A stretch of DNA of 64,000 nt, from contig CAZSSP010000004.1 in the NCBI GenBank assembly GCA_964609695.1, forward strand, positions 1-64,000, in the 5' to 3' direction. This stretch comes from JAGNHS01 sp964609695. GTDB lineage: Bacteria; Bdellovibrionota; UBA2428. The notes below the pieces were generated by a model, which saw only the letters and a list, made by a program, of their open reading frames with translations, ran no database searches and had not been told where the DNA came from. The position numbers and the translations under genes are program-made. Position 1 is the stretch's first letter, and the number at the start of each line of letters is the position of its first letter. This document shows, piece after piece, positions 54,983 through 63,798 of the stretch.

Positions 54983-55487
54983 AGAAGAATATCTAGACCT
55001 TTTGACTGCCTGGAACAAGAAACACAATATTATTGGGCGATCTCCCGCGCGCGAACTCCTAGAGGAGTCGCGGGATGCTATACTTTCGCTTGCTAAAACA
55101 AACGCCCTACCCGAAACCATTGTGGATATAGGTGCCGGATCTGGAATAATGGGTGCACCCTGGCTTTTGAGCGAACTTTCGCCCGACCTCCCCCCGTTAA
55201 AATCGAGAAGGCTTGTTTTTGTTGAACCAGATCGTAAAAGCGCAGCTTTTTTGTCCCTCCTTAGGGCCTCCTTGCCCTTGTTCGCTCAACAGAGTTCGCT
55301 ACTTGATTGTCGCCTCGAAGATGTTCGACGTGAAACAATTGGAGCAAGAGACTTCGTTTGTTTTAGTAGGGCGTTTAGCCCCGCAAAAAACCTCGAACCG
55401 CTTTATACCTCGTCTGAATTGCGCAACGACCCATTGTTTGTATTTTTAAAGCCGGGGGGGCTTCTAAAGATGACTTCTGTGGACTAA
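54960..55487 (+). CDS. rsmG: 16S rRNA (guanine-N7) methyltransferase RsmG
   Basis: RsmG methylates G527 of 16S rRNA. The 175-residue protein has the AdoMet-binding DIGAGSGIMGAP (family form DxGxGxGxPG), a C-terminal SRAF motif and FLKPGG. It is shorter than the usual 205-215 residues, mostly at the N-terminus and the extreme C-terminus. The TTG at 54960 has GGAG six bases upstream. The ATG at 54969 is also possible but has a 15-base spacer. Both start positions touch a parS-like palindrome at 54961-54976, so ParB binding could affect translation or transcription here. Confidence 0.88.
   Translation: MFHMKHVEEEYLDLLTAWNKKHNIIGRSPARELLEESRDAILSLAKTNALPETIVDIGAGSGIMGAPWLLSELSPDLPPLKSRRLVFVEPDRKSAAFLSLLRASLPLFAQQSSLLDCRLEDVRRETIGARDFVCFSRAFSPAKNLEPLYTSSELRNDPLFVFLKPGGLLKMTSVD
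54961..54976. promoter_or_regulatory. parS: parS-like site at the rsmG start
   Basis: TGTTTCACATGAAACA differs at one central position from the consensus parS TGTTTCACGTGAAACA. It lies in the mnmG-rsmG overlap, about 0.55 kb upstream of parA, where chromosomal parS sites are often found. It would be bound by the ParB encoded at 56405. Confidence 0.75.
55322..55337. promoter_or_regulatory. parS: Second parS-like site inside rsmG
   Basis: TGTTCGACGTGAAACA matches the parS consensus at 14 of 16 positions, with the whole right half intact and two mismatches in the left half. It lies 361 bases from the first site, within rsmG. Two sites together would favour ParB spreading near the origin. Confidence 0.5.
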
Positions 55488-55517
55488 AAATTCAATTAGG
55501 GCATCAGAGGATAAGAT

Positions 55518-56387
55518 ATGAAAATTACTTCAATAATCAACCAGAAGGGCGGAGTGGGTAAAACCACTACGGTAATTAACGTCGGTGGCGCTTTAGCTTT
55601 GATGGGCAAAAAGATTTTGCTTGTAGATTTGGATCCTCAGGGAAATTTGAGTAGTGGATTGAATATTCCGGCACAGGAAATTGAGAAGAAGAACGTTTAT
55701 TTTGCTTTGGTTGGACAGAGCAAGCTTTCTGAAAACGTTTGTTCCACCGCTATTAAGAATTTATACGTTGTTCCTTCTAATAATAATCTTGCAGGAGCCG
55801 AAGTAGAGCTTGTTGATGTTGAAAGACGTGAGTTCAGGTTGAAAGAGTCGCTAAGCGAAGCCCTCAATCAATATGATTTTGTTTTTATCGACTGCCCCCC
55901 TTCTTTGGGAATGCTCACTTTAAACGCATTAAGCGCTAGCAATAGCTTCTTAATACCTATGCAATCTGAGTTTTTTGCTATGCAAGGGCTATCAAACATA
56001 CTTCAAACGGCCAAATTGGTTAAAAAACACCTTAATCCTGCACTAGAAGAAGAGGGCGTCTTGCTCACAATGTTTGATTCCAGATCAAATTTATCCAAAC
56101 AAGTATATAGTGAGCTAAGAAGCCATATCGGAAATAGACTTTATAATAGTATTATCCCCCGAAGAGTGCGCTTGGCTGAAAGCACCTCTCACGGAGTTCC
56201 GGGCGTTATATACGACCCAACTTGCTTCGGCTCTCGATCCTATGTTGAAGTTGCAAAAGAGTTTTTGTTAAGAAGTCAGGGATTAAAGCTTGAGCCCATT
56301 AAAAAGCAAACTTTTTTACCTCCCGATCCCGTGGATCGTTTGGGCAACTTAAAATCCCCTGTTCCTGCAGAGGCCGCACCTCACTAA
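55518..56387 (+). CDS. parA: Chromosome-partitioning ATPase ParA (Soj)
   Basis: ParA is a Walker-type ATPase that moves ParB-parS complexes apart. The 289-residue protein begins MKITSIINQKGGVGKTTTVI, with the deviant Walker A KGGVGKTT at residues 10-17, Walker B IDCPPSLG near 126, and the C-terminal dimer contacts expected of chromosomal ParA. It ends with a short Pro-rich tail. It lies 30 bases after rsmG and 17 before parB, with a perfect operon layout. Confidence 0.96.
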   Translation: MKITSIINQKGGVGKTTTVINVGGALALMGKKILLVDLDPQGNLSSGLNIPAQEIEKKNVYFALVGQSKLSENVCSTAIKNLYVVPSNNNLAGAEVELVDVERREFRLKESLSEALNQYDFVFIDCPPSLGMLTLNALSASNSFLIPMQSEFFAMQGLSNILQTAKLVKKHLNPALEEEGVLLTMFDSRSNLSKQVYSELRSHIGNRLYNSIIPRRVRLAESTSHGVPGVIYDPTCFGSRSYVEVAKEFLLRSQGLKLEPIKKQTFLPPDPVDRLGNLKSPVPAEAAPH

Positions 56388-56404
56388 AAGGAGTTTTAAA
56401 TTAA

Positions 56405-57391
56405 ATGGAAAACGACGTTCAAAATCCCTTTGGTCTTCAAAAAAAACCAAGCGGTAAAGCTTTAGGCAGAGGTTTAGCGGCTCTTTTAGGTGAAGCTTCA
56501 AGTAATGAGGCAACTGAGCAAATAGTTGAACAAGCTGAAAAAGAAGGGCGCTTGCGCACCCTTTTGATAGATCAAATATCGCCTAACCCTGAACAACCTA
56601 GACAAGTTTTTAATCAAGCAAAGTTAGAAGAGTTGTCAGAAAGCATAAAAGAACAGGGGCTCATCCAGCCGATTATCGTGAAAAGTGTTGGAGACAATAG
56701 TTTTCAAATTATAGCTGGAGAAAGGCGCTGGAGAGCAAGTCGATTGGCTGGCTTGTTAGAAATTCCTGCCATTGTTGTTGATAAAGAAACAACACAAGAA
56801 AAAAACGACATTGCGGCGCTAATCGAAAACATTCAAAGAGAAGATTTAAATCCCATTGAACTGGCGAGGGCCTATGGAAAAATGTTGGGACAATATCAAA
56901 TAACGCAGGAGCAGTTGGCTAAAAAATTAGGAGTCTCAAGAGTCTCTTTGGCCAACACTTTAAGGCTATTAAAATTACCTGAAAGTGTTAAGGAAATGCT
57001 GCAGTCTGGTCGAATTAGTGAAGGACACGGACGAGCCCTTCTTATGCTTGAAAAAGAAGAGGAAATTTCGACGCTTGCCCAGAGAATCTTAGATGAAAAT
57101 TTAAGCGTCCGCGATGTAGAGGCGAGAGTTCGAGCGGGCTCAATTAATCCTCCAAGTGCTTCAATTCAGTTAACGCCCGCCGGATCTAATTCGGGAGTGC
57201 CTTCTCAAGAAATTGCCGTGAAGCAAAACTTTCAAAAGAACGCACATCTGCTAGCGCTTGAAGATGAGTTGCGGCAGAGGTTTGGAACTAAAATACAAAT
57301 CAGAGGAAGTGAAAGAAAGGGAGTTATTGAAATCTTTTTTTCCGGCCAAGACTCTTTTAATAGACTTATTCACGAGCTTCGCGAAACATGA
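56405..57391 (+). CDS. parB: Chromosome-partitioning protein ParB (Spo0J)
   Basis: ParB binds parS, spreads along DNA and loads condensin. The 328-residue protein has the ParA-activating N-terminal motif LGRGLAALLGE (20-30), the CTPase-domain motifs IKEQGLIQPI and GERRWRAS (105-112), a helix-turn-helix near 160-180 (QEQLAKKLGVSRVSLANTLRLL), and a C-terminal dimerisation domain. The stop overlaps the bactofilin start by four bases (ATGA), so the two are coupled. Confidence 0.96.
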   Translation: MENDVQNPFGLQKKPSGKALGRGLAALLGEASSNEATEQIVEQAEKEGRLRTLLIDQISPNPEQPRQVFNQAKLEELSESIKEQGLIQPIIVKSVGDNSFQIIAGERRWRASRLAGLLEIPAIVVDKETTQEKNDIAALIENIQREDLNPIELARAYGKMLGQYQITQEQLAKKLGVSRVSLANTLRLLKLPESVKEMLQSGRISEGHGRALLMLEKEEEISTLAQRILDENLSVRDVEARVRAGSINPPSASIQLTPAGSNSGVPSQEIAVKQNFQKNAHLLALEDELRQRFGTKIQIRGSERKGVIEIFFSGQDSFNRLIHELRET

Positions 57392-57756
57392 GCCAAGCAG
57401 ACACTTTTGAAGCCACCCCTTTAGGACCGGGAGATATAAGCGCCCTTATTGGAAAGGGCTGCGAATTTGAAGGGAAGCTAGTCTTTGAAGGGATTGTTAG
57501 AATCGACGGTAGTTTTTCTGGGGAGATTTTTTCTAGGGATACCTTGGTTCTTGGCCCTGACTCCCGAGTTCGGGCTAAAATTGAAGCCGATGTTGTTATC
57601 GTAGCCGGGCATTTAGAGGGCGACTTGCAAGCAAGTTCAAGAGTTGAAATTCGATCTACGGGTTACGTTAAGGGAAGCATTAGTTCTCCGGTTTTAAAAA
57701 TTGAAGAAGGCGGAATCTTCGAAGGCAGAACCAAAATGTTGACGGAAGAAATCTAA
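57388..57756 (+). CDS. Bactofilin
   Basis: Bactofilins are polymer-forming cytoskeletal proteins made of a beta-helix of short repeats. The 122-residue protein has a disordered N-terminus followed by the repeat core (IGKGCEFEGKLVFEGIVRIDGSFSGEI, and later strands with spaced Val, Ile and Gly) and a short C-terminal tail. Position immediately behind parAB is shared with some other bacteria, where bactofilin scaffolds position ParABS near the poles. A similar role here is inferred from context. Confidence 0.9.
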   Translation: MSQADTFEATPLGPGDISALIGKGCEFEGKLVFEGIVRIDGSFSGEIFSRDTLVLGPDSRVRAKIEADVVIVAGHLEGDLQASSRVEIRSTGYVKGSISSPVLKIEEGGIFEGRTKMLTEEI

Positions 57757-57834
57757 ATTCAAAAGAGTCTTTAAAAAAACTCGATGCACCTGCTTTCATA
57801 GTGGATTCAGCTTTTCAGAAATTCAAATAAACAG

Positions 57835-57865
57835 TTGACCGTGAGCCCCTTCCGTTGTCTATATA
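57835..57865 (+). promoter_or_regulatory. Candidate promoter of the F1 ATP synthase operon
   Basis: TTGACC at 57835-57840 is followed, after 19 bases, by TATATA at 57860-57865. A shifted reading, TCTATA at 57858, gives 17. The first ATG is only nine bases after the -10 element, so the mRNA may be almost leaderless, and no convincing ribosome-binding site precedes that ATG. This is by-eye assignment in the 118-base gap after bactofilin. Confidence 0.45.
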
Positions 57866-57874
57866 GGCAACGAG

Positions 57875-58354
57875 ATGTCAGCATCTATTCTCCAACAATT
57901 GGGTGTCAACGAAACGTTTTTCCTCATGTTAGGCGTTTTTGTTGTTCTATATTTTCTTAATAGTTTTATTTCTTTAAAACCATTAACTGAACTTTTGGTT
58001 GAGCGTGATCACAGAACGCATGGAAGAGAAGTTGAAATTAAAGACATTCGAGAAGAGTTGTCGAAAATTGAAATAACTCTAAATGCAGAGCTTAAAAAAG
58101 CACAAAGCATTGCCAGCGCTAGGTTTTCTCAGTGCAGAAGCGAAGCGCTTGAGTCTCAAAGAAACATTATTCAAAACGCCAGAGGTCAGGCCATCAAAGA
58201 TATTAATGCTTTGAAGGACAAGCTTCAGGGTGATTTTAAAAACGACGTTGAAAAACTAAAGCCCCATGTAGACCAATTTGCACAGCTCATTGTTGAGCGT
58301 TTTTTAGCAACCCGGTCTAGTGGAAGTGGCGCTCAAACTCAGCAGGAGGTTTAA
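57875..58354 (+). CDS. ATP synthase F0 subunit b' (second b-type)
   Basis: The first gene of the operon encodes a 159-residue b-type stator subunit: a single N-terminal helix (about residues 15-35) followed by a long charged coiled coil (about 50-145). With the atpF gene just downstream, the pair would form the b-b' heterodimer seen in photosynthetic bacteria and several proteobacterial groups. Sequence identity between the two is low, as is usual. It starts near a candidate promoter, with no clear ribosome-binding site. Confidence 0.88.
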   Translation: MSASILQQLGVNETFFLMLGVFVVLYFLNSFISLKPLTELLVERDHRTHGREVEIKDIREELSKIEITLNAELKKAQSIASARFSQCRSEALESQRNIIQNARGQAIKDINALKDKLQGDFKNDVEKLKPHVDQFAQLIVERFLATRSSGSGAQTQQEV

Positions 58355-58356
58355 AG

Positions 58357-58896
58357 ATGTCTGTAGCTGAAACTGCTCATCACGCAACTTCTCACTGGTC
58401 TGTTAGTGAGTGGTATGCCTTGGCTCACGTAGCGATAGTGGCTTCAATTGTTGTTTTAGCGGGCAAGGCGGGAATTCGTTCTGCTCTTAAAGGCAGACAG
58501 GCCGACTTGTCTAAAAAGCTTGTTGATACAAAAAGAGAATTAAAAGAACTTCAAAAACAAATTGAAACTTCTAGATTAGAGATTTCACAAATCGAAAACA
58601 CAAAGGCAACTTTAATTGCTGGAGTTGAGGACGAAGGTAGAAAATTAAAAGAGAAACTTTTGTTTGAGGCAGAGGCTACAGCGAAAAGAATATTAGAAGA
58701 CGCACGTTTAGCTCAAGAAAACGAACTTAAAGATGTGCAGTCAAAAATTCGACATGAAATTGTAAGTGCTTCTATTGAGCGTGGTTTAGAAAAATTAAAA
58801 GAAGATCAAAAAAACAACGGAGAGCTTGGCAGGCAAATTCATAAAAAGCTTGTTGATAAATTTGTTAGCGATGTTTCTAGGGTGATTCATGTCTAG
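58357..58896 (+). CDS. atpF: ATP synthase F0 subunit b
   Basis: Subunit b of the peripheral stalk, 179 residues. A short histidine-rich N-terminus precedes one membrane helix (about residues 18-40). A long helical, Lys/Glu-rich stalk follows and ends with a region that contacts delta. GGAGG lies seven bases before the ATG, and the end overlaps atpH by eight bases. It is the second b-type gene, after b'. Confidence 0.9.
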   Translation: MSVAETAHHATSHWSVSEWYALAHVAIVASIVVLAGKAGIRSALKGRQADLSKKLVDTKRELKELQKQIETSRLEISQIENTKATLIAGVEDEGRKLKEKLLFEAEATAKRILEDARLAQENELKDVQSKIRHEIVSASIERGLEKLKEDQKNNGELGRQIHKKLVDKFVSDVSRVIHV

Positions 58897-59440
58897 TTCA
58901 AGCACTCTTGCAAAAAGATACGCACGCGCTCTGTGGGGTTCTGTCGAAAACGGTGGAGCTGATAAGTTGTTGGCCGAGTTTAAGGCCGTTACCGAAATAT
59001 TTGATTCTAATGCTGAACTTAAAAATTTGGCCTTAAGCCCAGCTTTTAGCTTGGATGAAAAAAACAAGTTGCTTGCTGAGCTTCTTGAAAAGGCCGGAGC
59101 TTCTGCAAAGTTAAAAGACTTTATTACAATCCTAGTTCAAAGAGAGCGCTTTGAGCTTCTGTCAAAAATTTATGAAGAGTTTCGTTTAGAGTATCTTCAG
59201 GCCAATAAAGTAAAAGAAGCCGTGGTCGAAAGTGCTTACGATCTAAGCGAAAAAGAACGCGAGCAAATTTCAAAGTTATTAGAAGCGGCCCTCGATTCAA
59301 GAGTTCAACTTGTTGTAAAGGTTGAGCCCTCTCTAATCGCGGGTTTACGGGTTGATGTTGATGGTAGAACTATTGATGCCACAATAAGAGCCAATGTTGA
59401 TTTATTAAAAAAAGAGCTTCTTTCATTAGAAGCAAACTAA
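58889..59440 (+). CDS. atpH: ATP synthase F1 subunit delta
   Basis: Subunit delta joins the peripheral stalk to the top of F1. The 183-residue protein begins with the family-typical LAKRYARALW and ends with the C-terminal domain carrying VEPSLIAGLRVDVDGRTIDATIRANVDLL. Length is normal. It overlaps atpF by eight bases and precedes atpA by 17 bases. Confidence 0.94.
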   Translation: MSSSSTLAKRYARALWGSVENGGADKLLAEFKAVTEIFDSNAELKNLALSPAFSLDEKNKLLAELLEKAGASAKLKDFITILVQRERFELLSKIYEEFRLEYLQANKVKEAVVESAYDLSEKEREQISKLLEAALDSRVQLVVKVEPSLIAGLRVDVDGRTIDATIRANVDLLKKELLSLEAN

Positions 59441-59457
59441 GGAGTTAAGGAGAATCT

Positions 59458-60975
59458 ATGCAACAGATCAGAGCGGAAGAAATCAGCGCGATCATCAAGC
59501 GACAAATCGCTGACTTTCAAACTCGTCTTGAACAAAGTGAAACCGGAACCGTTTTGGCCGTAGGAGATGGCGTTGCCCGTATCCATGGTCTTGAAAATTG
59601 TATGAGCGGTGAAATGGTGGAATTTAGCGGTGGTCTTAAGGGCTTAGCTCTTAACCTTGAAGAAGGAAATGTGGGCGTCGCGATTTTCGGTAAAGACGAT
59701 TCTGTTAAAGAAGGCGATACCGTAAAGAGAACTGGAAAAATTCTTCAAGTTCCTGTTGGTGAAGTTATGGCGGGAAGAGTGGTTAACGCCATTGGAGAGC
59801 CCATCGACGGTAAGGGCGCTATTCAAGCTAAAGAATTCAAAGTTGTAGAAACAAAAGCTCCGGGAATTGTTAAGCGTCAGCCAGTTAAAGAACCTCTTCA
59901 AACGGGCATCAAAATTATTGACGCCCTAATTCCGATTGGTCGGGGTCAGCGTGAGTTGATCATTGGTGACCGACAAACTGGAAAAACTGCGATTGCTCTC
60001 GATACAATTATTAATCAAAAGGGCAAAAACGTATTTTGTATTTATGTAGCCATTGGCCAAAAACAATCTACCATTGCAAACGTAGTTGAAAAACTTCGTG
60101 CCGCAGGCGCGCTAGAATATACAACTATTGTTGTGGCCTCAGCTTCAGAAGCGGCGCCTCTTCAATATATTGCTCCTTATACTGGTGCTTCAATTGGTGA
60201 ATGGTATCGCGACAACGGTAAGCACGCGCTTATTGTTTACGATGACTTAACAAAACAAGCTCAAGCTTATCGTCAGCTCTCATTATTGCTTCGCCGACCA
60301 CCTGGACGCGAAGCTTATCCTGGTGACGTTTTCTACATTCACTCTAGATTGTTAGAGCGTGCCGCTAAATTGAGTAAAGAAGAAGGCGGCGGTTCTTTGA
60401 CGGCACTTCCTATTATCGAAACTCAAGCGGGCGACGTGTCTGCTTATATTCCTACAAACGTAATTTCTATTACTGATGGACAAATTTTCTTGGAAGCTGA
60501 TTTGTTTTATTCAGGAATTAGACCTGCTGTAAACGCGGGTCTTTCTGTAAGTCGCGTGGGCGGTTCGGCTCAAATTAAAGCCATGAAAAAAGTTGCGGGT
60601 CCATTGCGTCTTGAGCTTGCTCAGTTCCGTGAGCTTGCAGCATTTGCTGCTTTCGGTTCGGATTTGGATGCAGCTACTAAAAGACAACTTGATCGAGGCG
60701 TTCGTCTTCAAGAAATCTTGAAGCAGGGACAATATGCACCGATGGACGTTAGTAAACAAACCATCGTTATTTATGCAGTAACACAAGGTTATCTCGACAA
60801 AGTTCCAGCAAACAAAGTGAAGGAGTTCGAAGAACAACTTCTTTCCTATGTAGACAGCCGTGGACAAGATGTTTTGGCAGCTTTAGTTAAAACTCAAGCC
60901 GTTGATAATGAGACTCAACCTCTAATTAACAAAATGCTTGAAACTTTCACTAAACAATTTTCAGCCCAGGCTTAG
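59458..60975 (+). CDS. atpA: ATP synthase F1 subunit alpha
   Basis: The non-catalytic nucleotide-binding subunit of F1. The 505-residue protein has the Walker A GDRQTGKTAIA near residue 170, the conserved catalytic Arg of the alpha/beta interface in VSRVGGSAQIKAMKKVAG, and the signature PAVNAGLSVSRV. A GGAG site (AAGGAGAATC) lies before the ATG. It is the standard order delta-alpha-gamma-beta-epsilon. Confidence 0.98.
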   Translation: MQQIRAEEISAIIKRQIADFQTRLEQSETGTVLAVGDGVARIHGLENCMSGEMVEFSGGLKGLALNLEEGNVGVAIFGKDDSVKEGDTVKRTGKILQVPVGEVMAGRVVNAIGEPIDGKGAIQAKEFKVVETKAPGIVKRQPVKEPLQTGIKIIDALIPIGRGQRELIIGDRQTGKTAIALDTIINQKGKNVFCIYVAIGQKQSTIANVVEKLRAAGALEYTTIVVASASEAAPLQYIAPYTGASIGEWYRDNGKHALIVYDDLTKQAQAYRQLSLLLRRPPGREAYPGDVFYIHSRLLERAAKLSKEEGGGSLTALPIIETQAGDVSAYIPTNVISITDGQIFLEADLFYSGIRPAVNAGLSVSRVGGSAQIKAMKKVAGPLRLELAQFRELAAFAAFGSDLDAATKRQLDRGVRLQEILKQGQYAPMDVSKQTIVIYAVTQGYLDKVPANKVKEFEEQLLSYVDSRGQDVLAALVKTQAVDNETQPLINKMLETFTKQFSAQA

Positions 60976-60997
60976 TTAAAGAGGAGCGCTTAGAAAC

Positions 60998-61939
60998 GTG
61001 GCATCTTTAAAGGACATCCGCCGTAGAATTGGTAGCGTAAAAAATACGCAACAAATTACTAAGGCCATGAAAATGGTGGCTGCGGCGAAACTTCGTCGTG
61101 CCCAAGACATGATTACAAGCGCCCGCCCTTTTGCTGAAAAAATCGAAGAGCTTTCCTTTCGAGTCATTGCCGAGCTTACAGAAAATGCTCGAGGCATGAA
61201 GGAAGAAAAGGCTCAACAGTATTTAACAGGGCTTCATCCTCTACTTAAAAATCCCGGCCAAGGCCCTAAAAAAATTGCCCTTTTAGTAGTGAGTTCTGAT
61301 CGTGGACTTTGTGGGGCTTATAATACAAACCTTACAAAATTCGCGTTGAAACAATATCAAGCCTTAACAGATGAAAACGAAGGAGTGAGTCCGGAAGTTT
61401 TTTTTGTTGGTAAAAAGGCTAAGGATGTTTTTTCTAAAAAGGGAATTAACGGCGAAATCGAAAAAGATTTTTGGTCAGGAAGTTTTAATCGATTTAAATC
61501 GGCCGAGCTTACGGATCGTTTTGTAAAAGCTTTTATTGATGGCACTTATGATCGCGTTGAAATAGTTTATACGGAATTTGTTTCAGTATTAACTCAAACG
61601 CAAAAAGCCAAAACACTTCTTCCATTGTCGTTGCCTGAGAAGAGTCAAAACTCTGTCGCTTCTGAAGTGAGCGATTATAAATCTTTTATTTATAAGCCCG
61701 GGCAAAAAGAACTTTTAGAAAAGTTATTACCTGCTCAAGTACAAACTCAATTTTTTAAATGCTTTGCGGATAGTCTTGCAAGTGAGTTCGGATCGAGAAT
61801 GACCTCGATGGATAATGCTACAAGAAACGCTAAAGAAATGATTCAAAAGTTAACATTGAAAGCAAACCGAGTACGACAAGCCTCGATTACTAGTGAACTT
61901 ATTGAAATTGTCAGCGGCGCAGAAGCGCTGAAAGCTTAG
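60998..61939 (+). CDS. atpG: ATP synthase F1 subunit gamma
   Basis: The rotating central stalk of F1. The 313-residue protein starts at a GTG and has the N-terminal helix ASLKDIRRRIGSVKNTQQITKAMKMVAAAKLRRAQ and the C-terminal helix SRMTSMDNATRNAKEMIQKL, which together form the coiled coil inside the alpha/beta ring. It is about 25 residues longer than the E. coli protein (287), with extra residues in the middle (around KNPGQGPKK). A GAGGAG site lies upstream. Confidence 0.96.
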   Translation: MASLKDIRRRIGSVKNTQQITKAMKMVAAAKLRRAQDMITSARPFAEKIEELSFRVIAELTENARGMKEEKAQQYLTGLHPLLKNPGQGPKKIALLVVSSDRGLCGAYNTNLTKFALKQYQALTDENEGVSPEVFFVGKKAKDVFSKKGINGEIEKDFWSGSFNRFKSAELTDRFVKAFIDGTYDRVEIVYTEFVSVLTQTQKAKTLLPLSLPEKSQNSVASEVSDYKSFIYKPGQKELLEKLLPAQVQTQFFKCFADSLASEFGSRMTSMDNATRNAKEMIQKLTLKANRVRQASITSELIEIVSGAEALKA

Positions 61940-61952
61940 AAGGAGTAAAGAA

Positions 61953-63371
61953 ATGGGATCTTTAAATGCAGTAGATGTTGGTCGCATATCACAGGTACTA
62001 GGCCCTGTAGTTGACGTCGAATTTAGAGGCGGCAAACTTCCGGCAATCAACACAGCACTTAAGACTAAATACGAACACTTAAGCGATGATTCTGGTGTTG
62101 TATTAGAAGTCGCATCACACCTTGGTGATTATAAAGTTCGTTGTATCGCAATGGATGCAACAGATGGTTTGACTCGAGGACAAGAAGTAATCAACACAGA
62201 AAAACCAATCCAGGTTCCAGTTGGTGAAAAAGTTCTTGGAAGAATTGTTAACGTTATTGGTGAGCCTATCGATCAACAAGGACCCATAAACGCAGAAAAA
62301 CATTATTCAATTCACAGAGACCCTCCTGCTTTCAAAGATCAGAGTGTAGCCGTTGAACCTCTTTGGACTGGAATTAAGGTCGTCGATTTATTGGCGCCTT
62401 ATGCTAAGGGTGGAAAAGTTGGTCTCTTCGGTGGAGCCGGAGTAGGAAAAACAGTATTGATTCAAGAACTCATTCGAAACGTTGCTACAGAACACGGCGG
62501 ATATTCTGTGTTTGCCGGTGTTGGTGAAAGAACTCGAGAAGGTAACGACTTGTGGTTAGAAATGAAAGAGTCCGGAGTTATTGAAAAAGCTGCATTGGTG
62601 TTCGGACAAATGAACGAACCACCAGGAGCAAGAGCGCGAGTTGCTTTAACTGGTTTGAGTATTGCTGAATATTTCCGTGATGAAAAAAACCAAGACGTTC
62701 TTTTGTTTATCGATAACATCTTCCGATTTACACAAGCTGGTTCTGAAGTATCAGCGTTGCTTGGACGTATTCCATCTGCTGTAGGTTACCAACCAACACT
62801 TGGAACTGAAATGGGTATGATGCAAGAACGAATTACATCAACCAATAAAGGATCCATCACTTCGGTTCAAGCCGTTTACGTTCCTGCGGATGACTATACA
62901 GATCCTGCTCCTGCAACTACATTTAACCATTTGGATGCTACTACAAACTTGTCACGTCAGATTTCGGAGCTTGGAATTTATCCAGCGGTTGATCCTTTGG
63001 CTTCAACCTCTCGAATTCTTTCGCCTGAAGTTGTTGGTGAAGATCATTATAATACTGCTCGAGCGGTTCAAAAAATTCTTCAGAGATATAAAGAGCTTCA
63101 AGATATTATTGCCATCTTAGGTATGGACGAGCTTTCTGATGAAGATAAATTGACAGTTTCTCGTGCAAGAAAAATTCAAAAATTTCTTTCTCAACCATTT
63201 TTCGTTGCCGAACAGTTCACTGGATCGCCAGGAAAATATGTTGAGATTCAAGATACTGTTAAAGGCTTCAGAGAAATTATTGAAGGCAAACACGATACAT
63301 TGCCAGAGCAAGCGTTCTACATGGTTGGAACAATTGAAGAGGCTATTGAAAAGGCGAAGACATTGGCATGA
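61953..63371 (+). CDS. atpD: ATP synthase F1 subunit beta
   Basis: The catalytic subunit of F1. The 472-residue protein has Walker A GGAGVGKTV near residue 156, the catalytic Glu in GERTREGND, Walker B LLFIDNIFRFTQAG, and the signature PAVDPLASTSRI. Length and motifs are typical. AGAAGGAG lies before the ATG, and the stop overlaps the atpC ATG. Confidence 0.98.
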   Translation: MGSLNAVDVGRISQVLGPVVDVEFRGGKLPAINTALKTKYEHLSDDSGVVLEVASHLGDYKVRCIAMDATDGLTRGQEVINTEKPIQVPVGEKVLGRIVNVIGEPIDQQGPINAEKHYSIHRDPPAFKDQSVAVEPLWTGIKVVDLLAPYAKGGKVGLFGGAGVGKTVLIQELIRNVATEHGGYSVFAGVGERTREGNDLWLEMKESGVIEKAALVFGQMNEPPGARARVALTGLSIAEYFRDEKNQDVLLFIDNIFRFTQAGSEVSALLGRIPSAVGYQPTLGTEMGMMQERITSTNKGSITSVQAVYVPADDYTDPAPATTFNHLDATTNLSRQISELGIYPAVDPLASTSRILSPEVVGEDHYNTARAVQKILQRYKELQDIIAILGMDELSDEDKLTVSRARKIQKFLSQPFFVAEQFTGSPGKYVEIQDTVKGFREIIEGKHDTLPEQAFYMVGTIEEAIEKAKTLA

Positions 63372-63769
63372 TGACTTTAAGTTTGCTAACTCCGCAAAAG
63401 AAGTTGCTTGAAAATCAGACGATTGAAGAGCTCTTTGCACCTGGTATAGAAGGAACGCTGAACATTCTTGATGGTCACGCCAACTTTCTGACAGATCTCG
63501 AAACAGGTGTTTTAAAGTGGAAGAGCAATGGAACTTGGTCTGCAGCTGCTGTTTCTTTTGGTTGGTTAGAAGTTTTTGGCGAAAAAATTACAGTATTGGC
63601 AGATGTTGCTGAAGTTTCTAGTGACATCGATATTAATCGAGTAAAGCTCGCTGAAAAAATTGCTAGGCAAAAAATTGAAGAAGGCGGTTTGGATCTTTCT
63701 AGCTTTAGAAAATATGAACTTAAATTAAAGCGCGCTATGGCAAGAAATAATGCCGTGGATGGACTTTAA
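63368..63769 (+). CDS. atpC: ATP synthase F1 subunit epsilon
   Basis: Subunit epsilon binds gamma and the c-ring and can inhibit ATP hydrolysis. The 133-residue protein has the N-terminal beta-sandwich (MTLSLLTPQKKLLE, then EGTLNILDGHANFLTDLETG) and a C-terminal helical pair. The gene starts with ATGATG overlapping the atpD stop; the second ATG at 63371 is equally possible. It is the last atp gene, and a new gene begins 29 bases later. Confidence 0.94.
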   Translation: MMTLSLLTPQKKLLENQTIEELFAPGIEGTLNILDGHANFLTDLETGVLKWKSNGTWSAAAVSFGWLEVFGEKITVLADVAEVSSDIDINRVKLAEKIARQKIEEGGLDLSSFRKYELKLKRAMARNNAVDGL

Positions 63770-63798
63770 AGTTTCATAGGTGTTTTGAGGGGGAAAAA

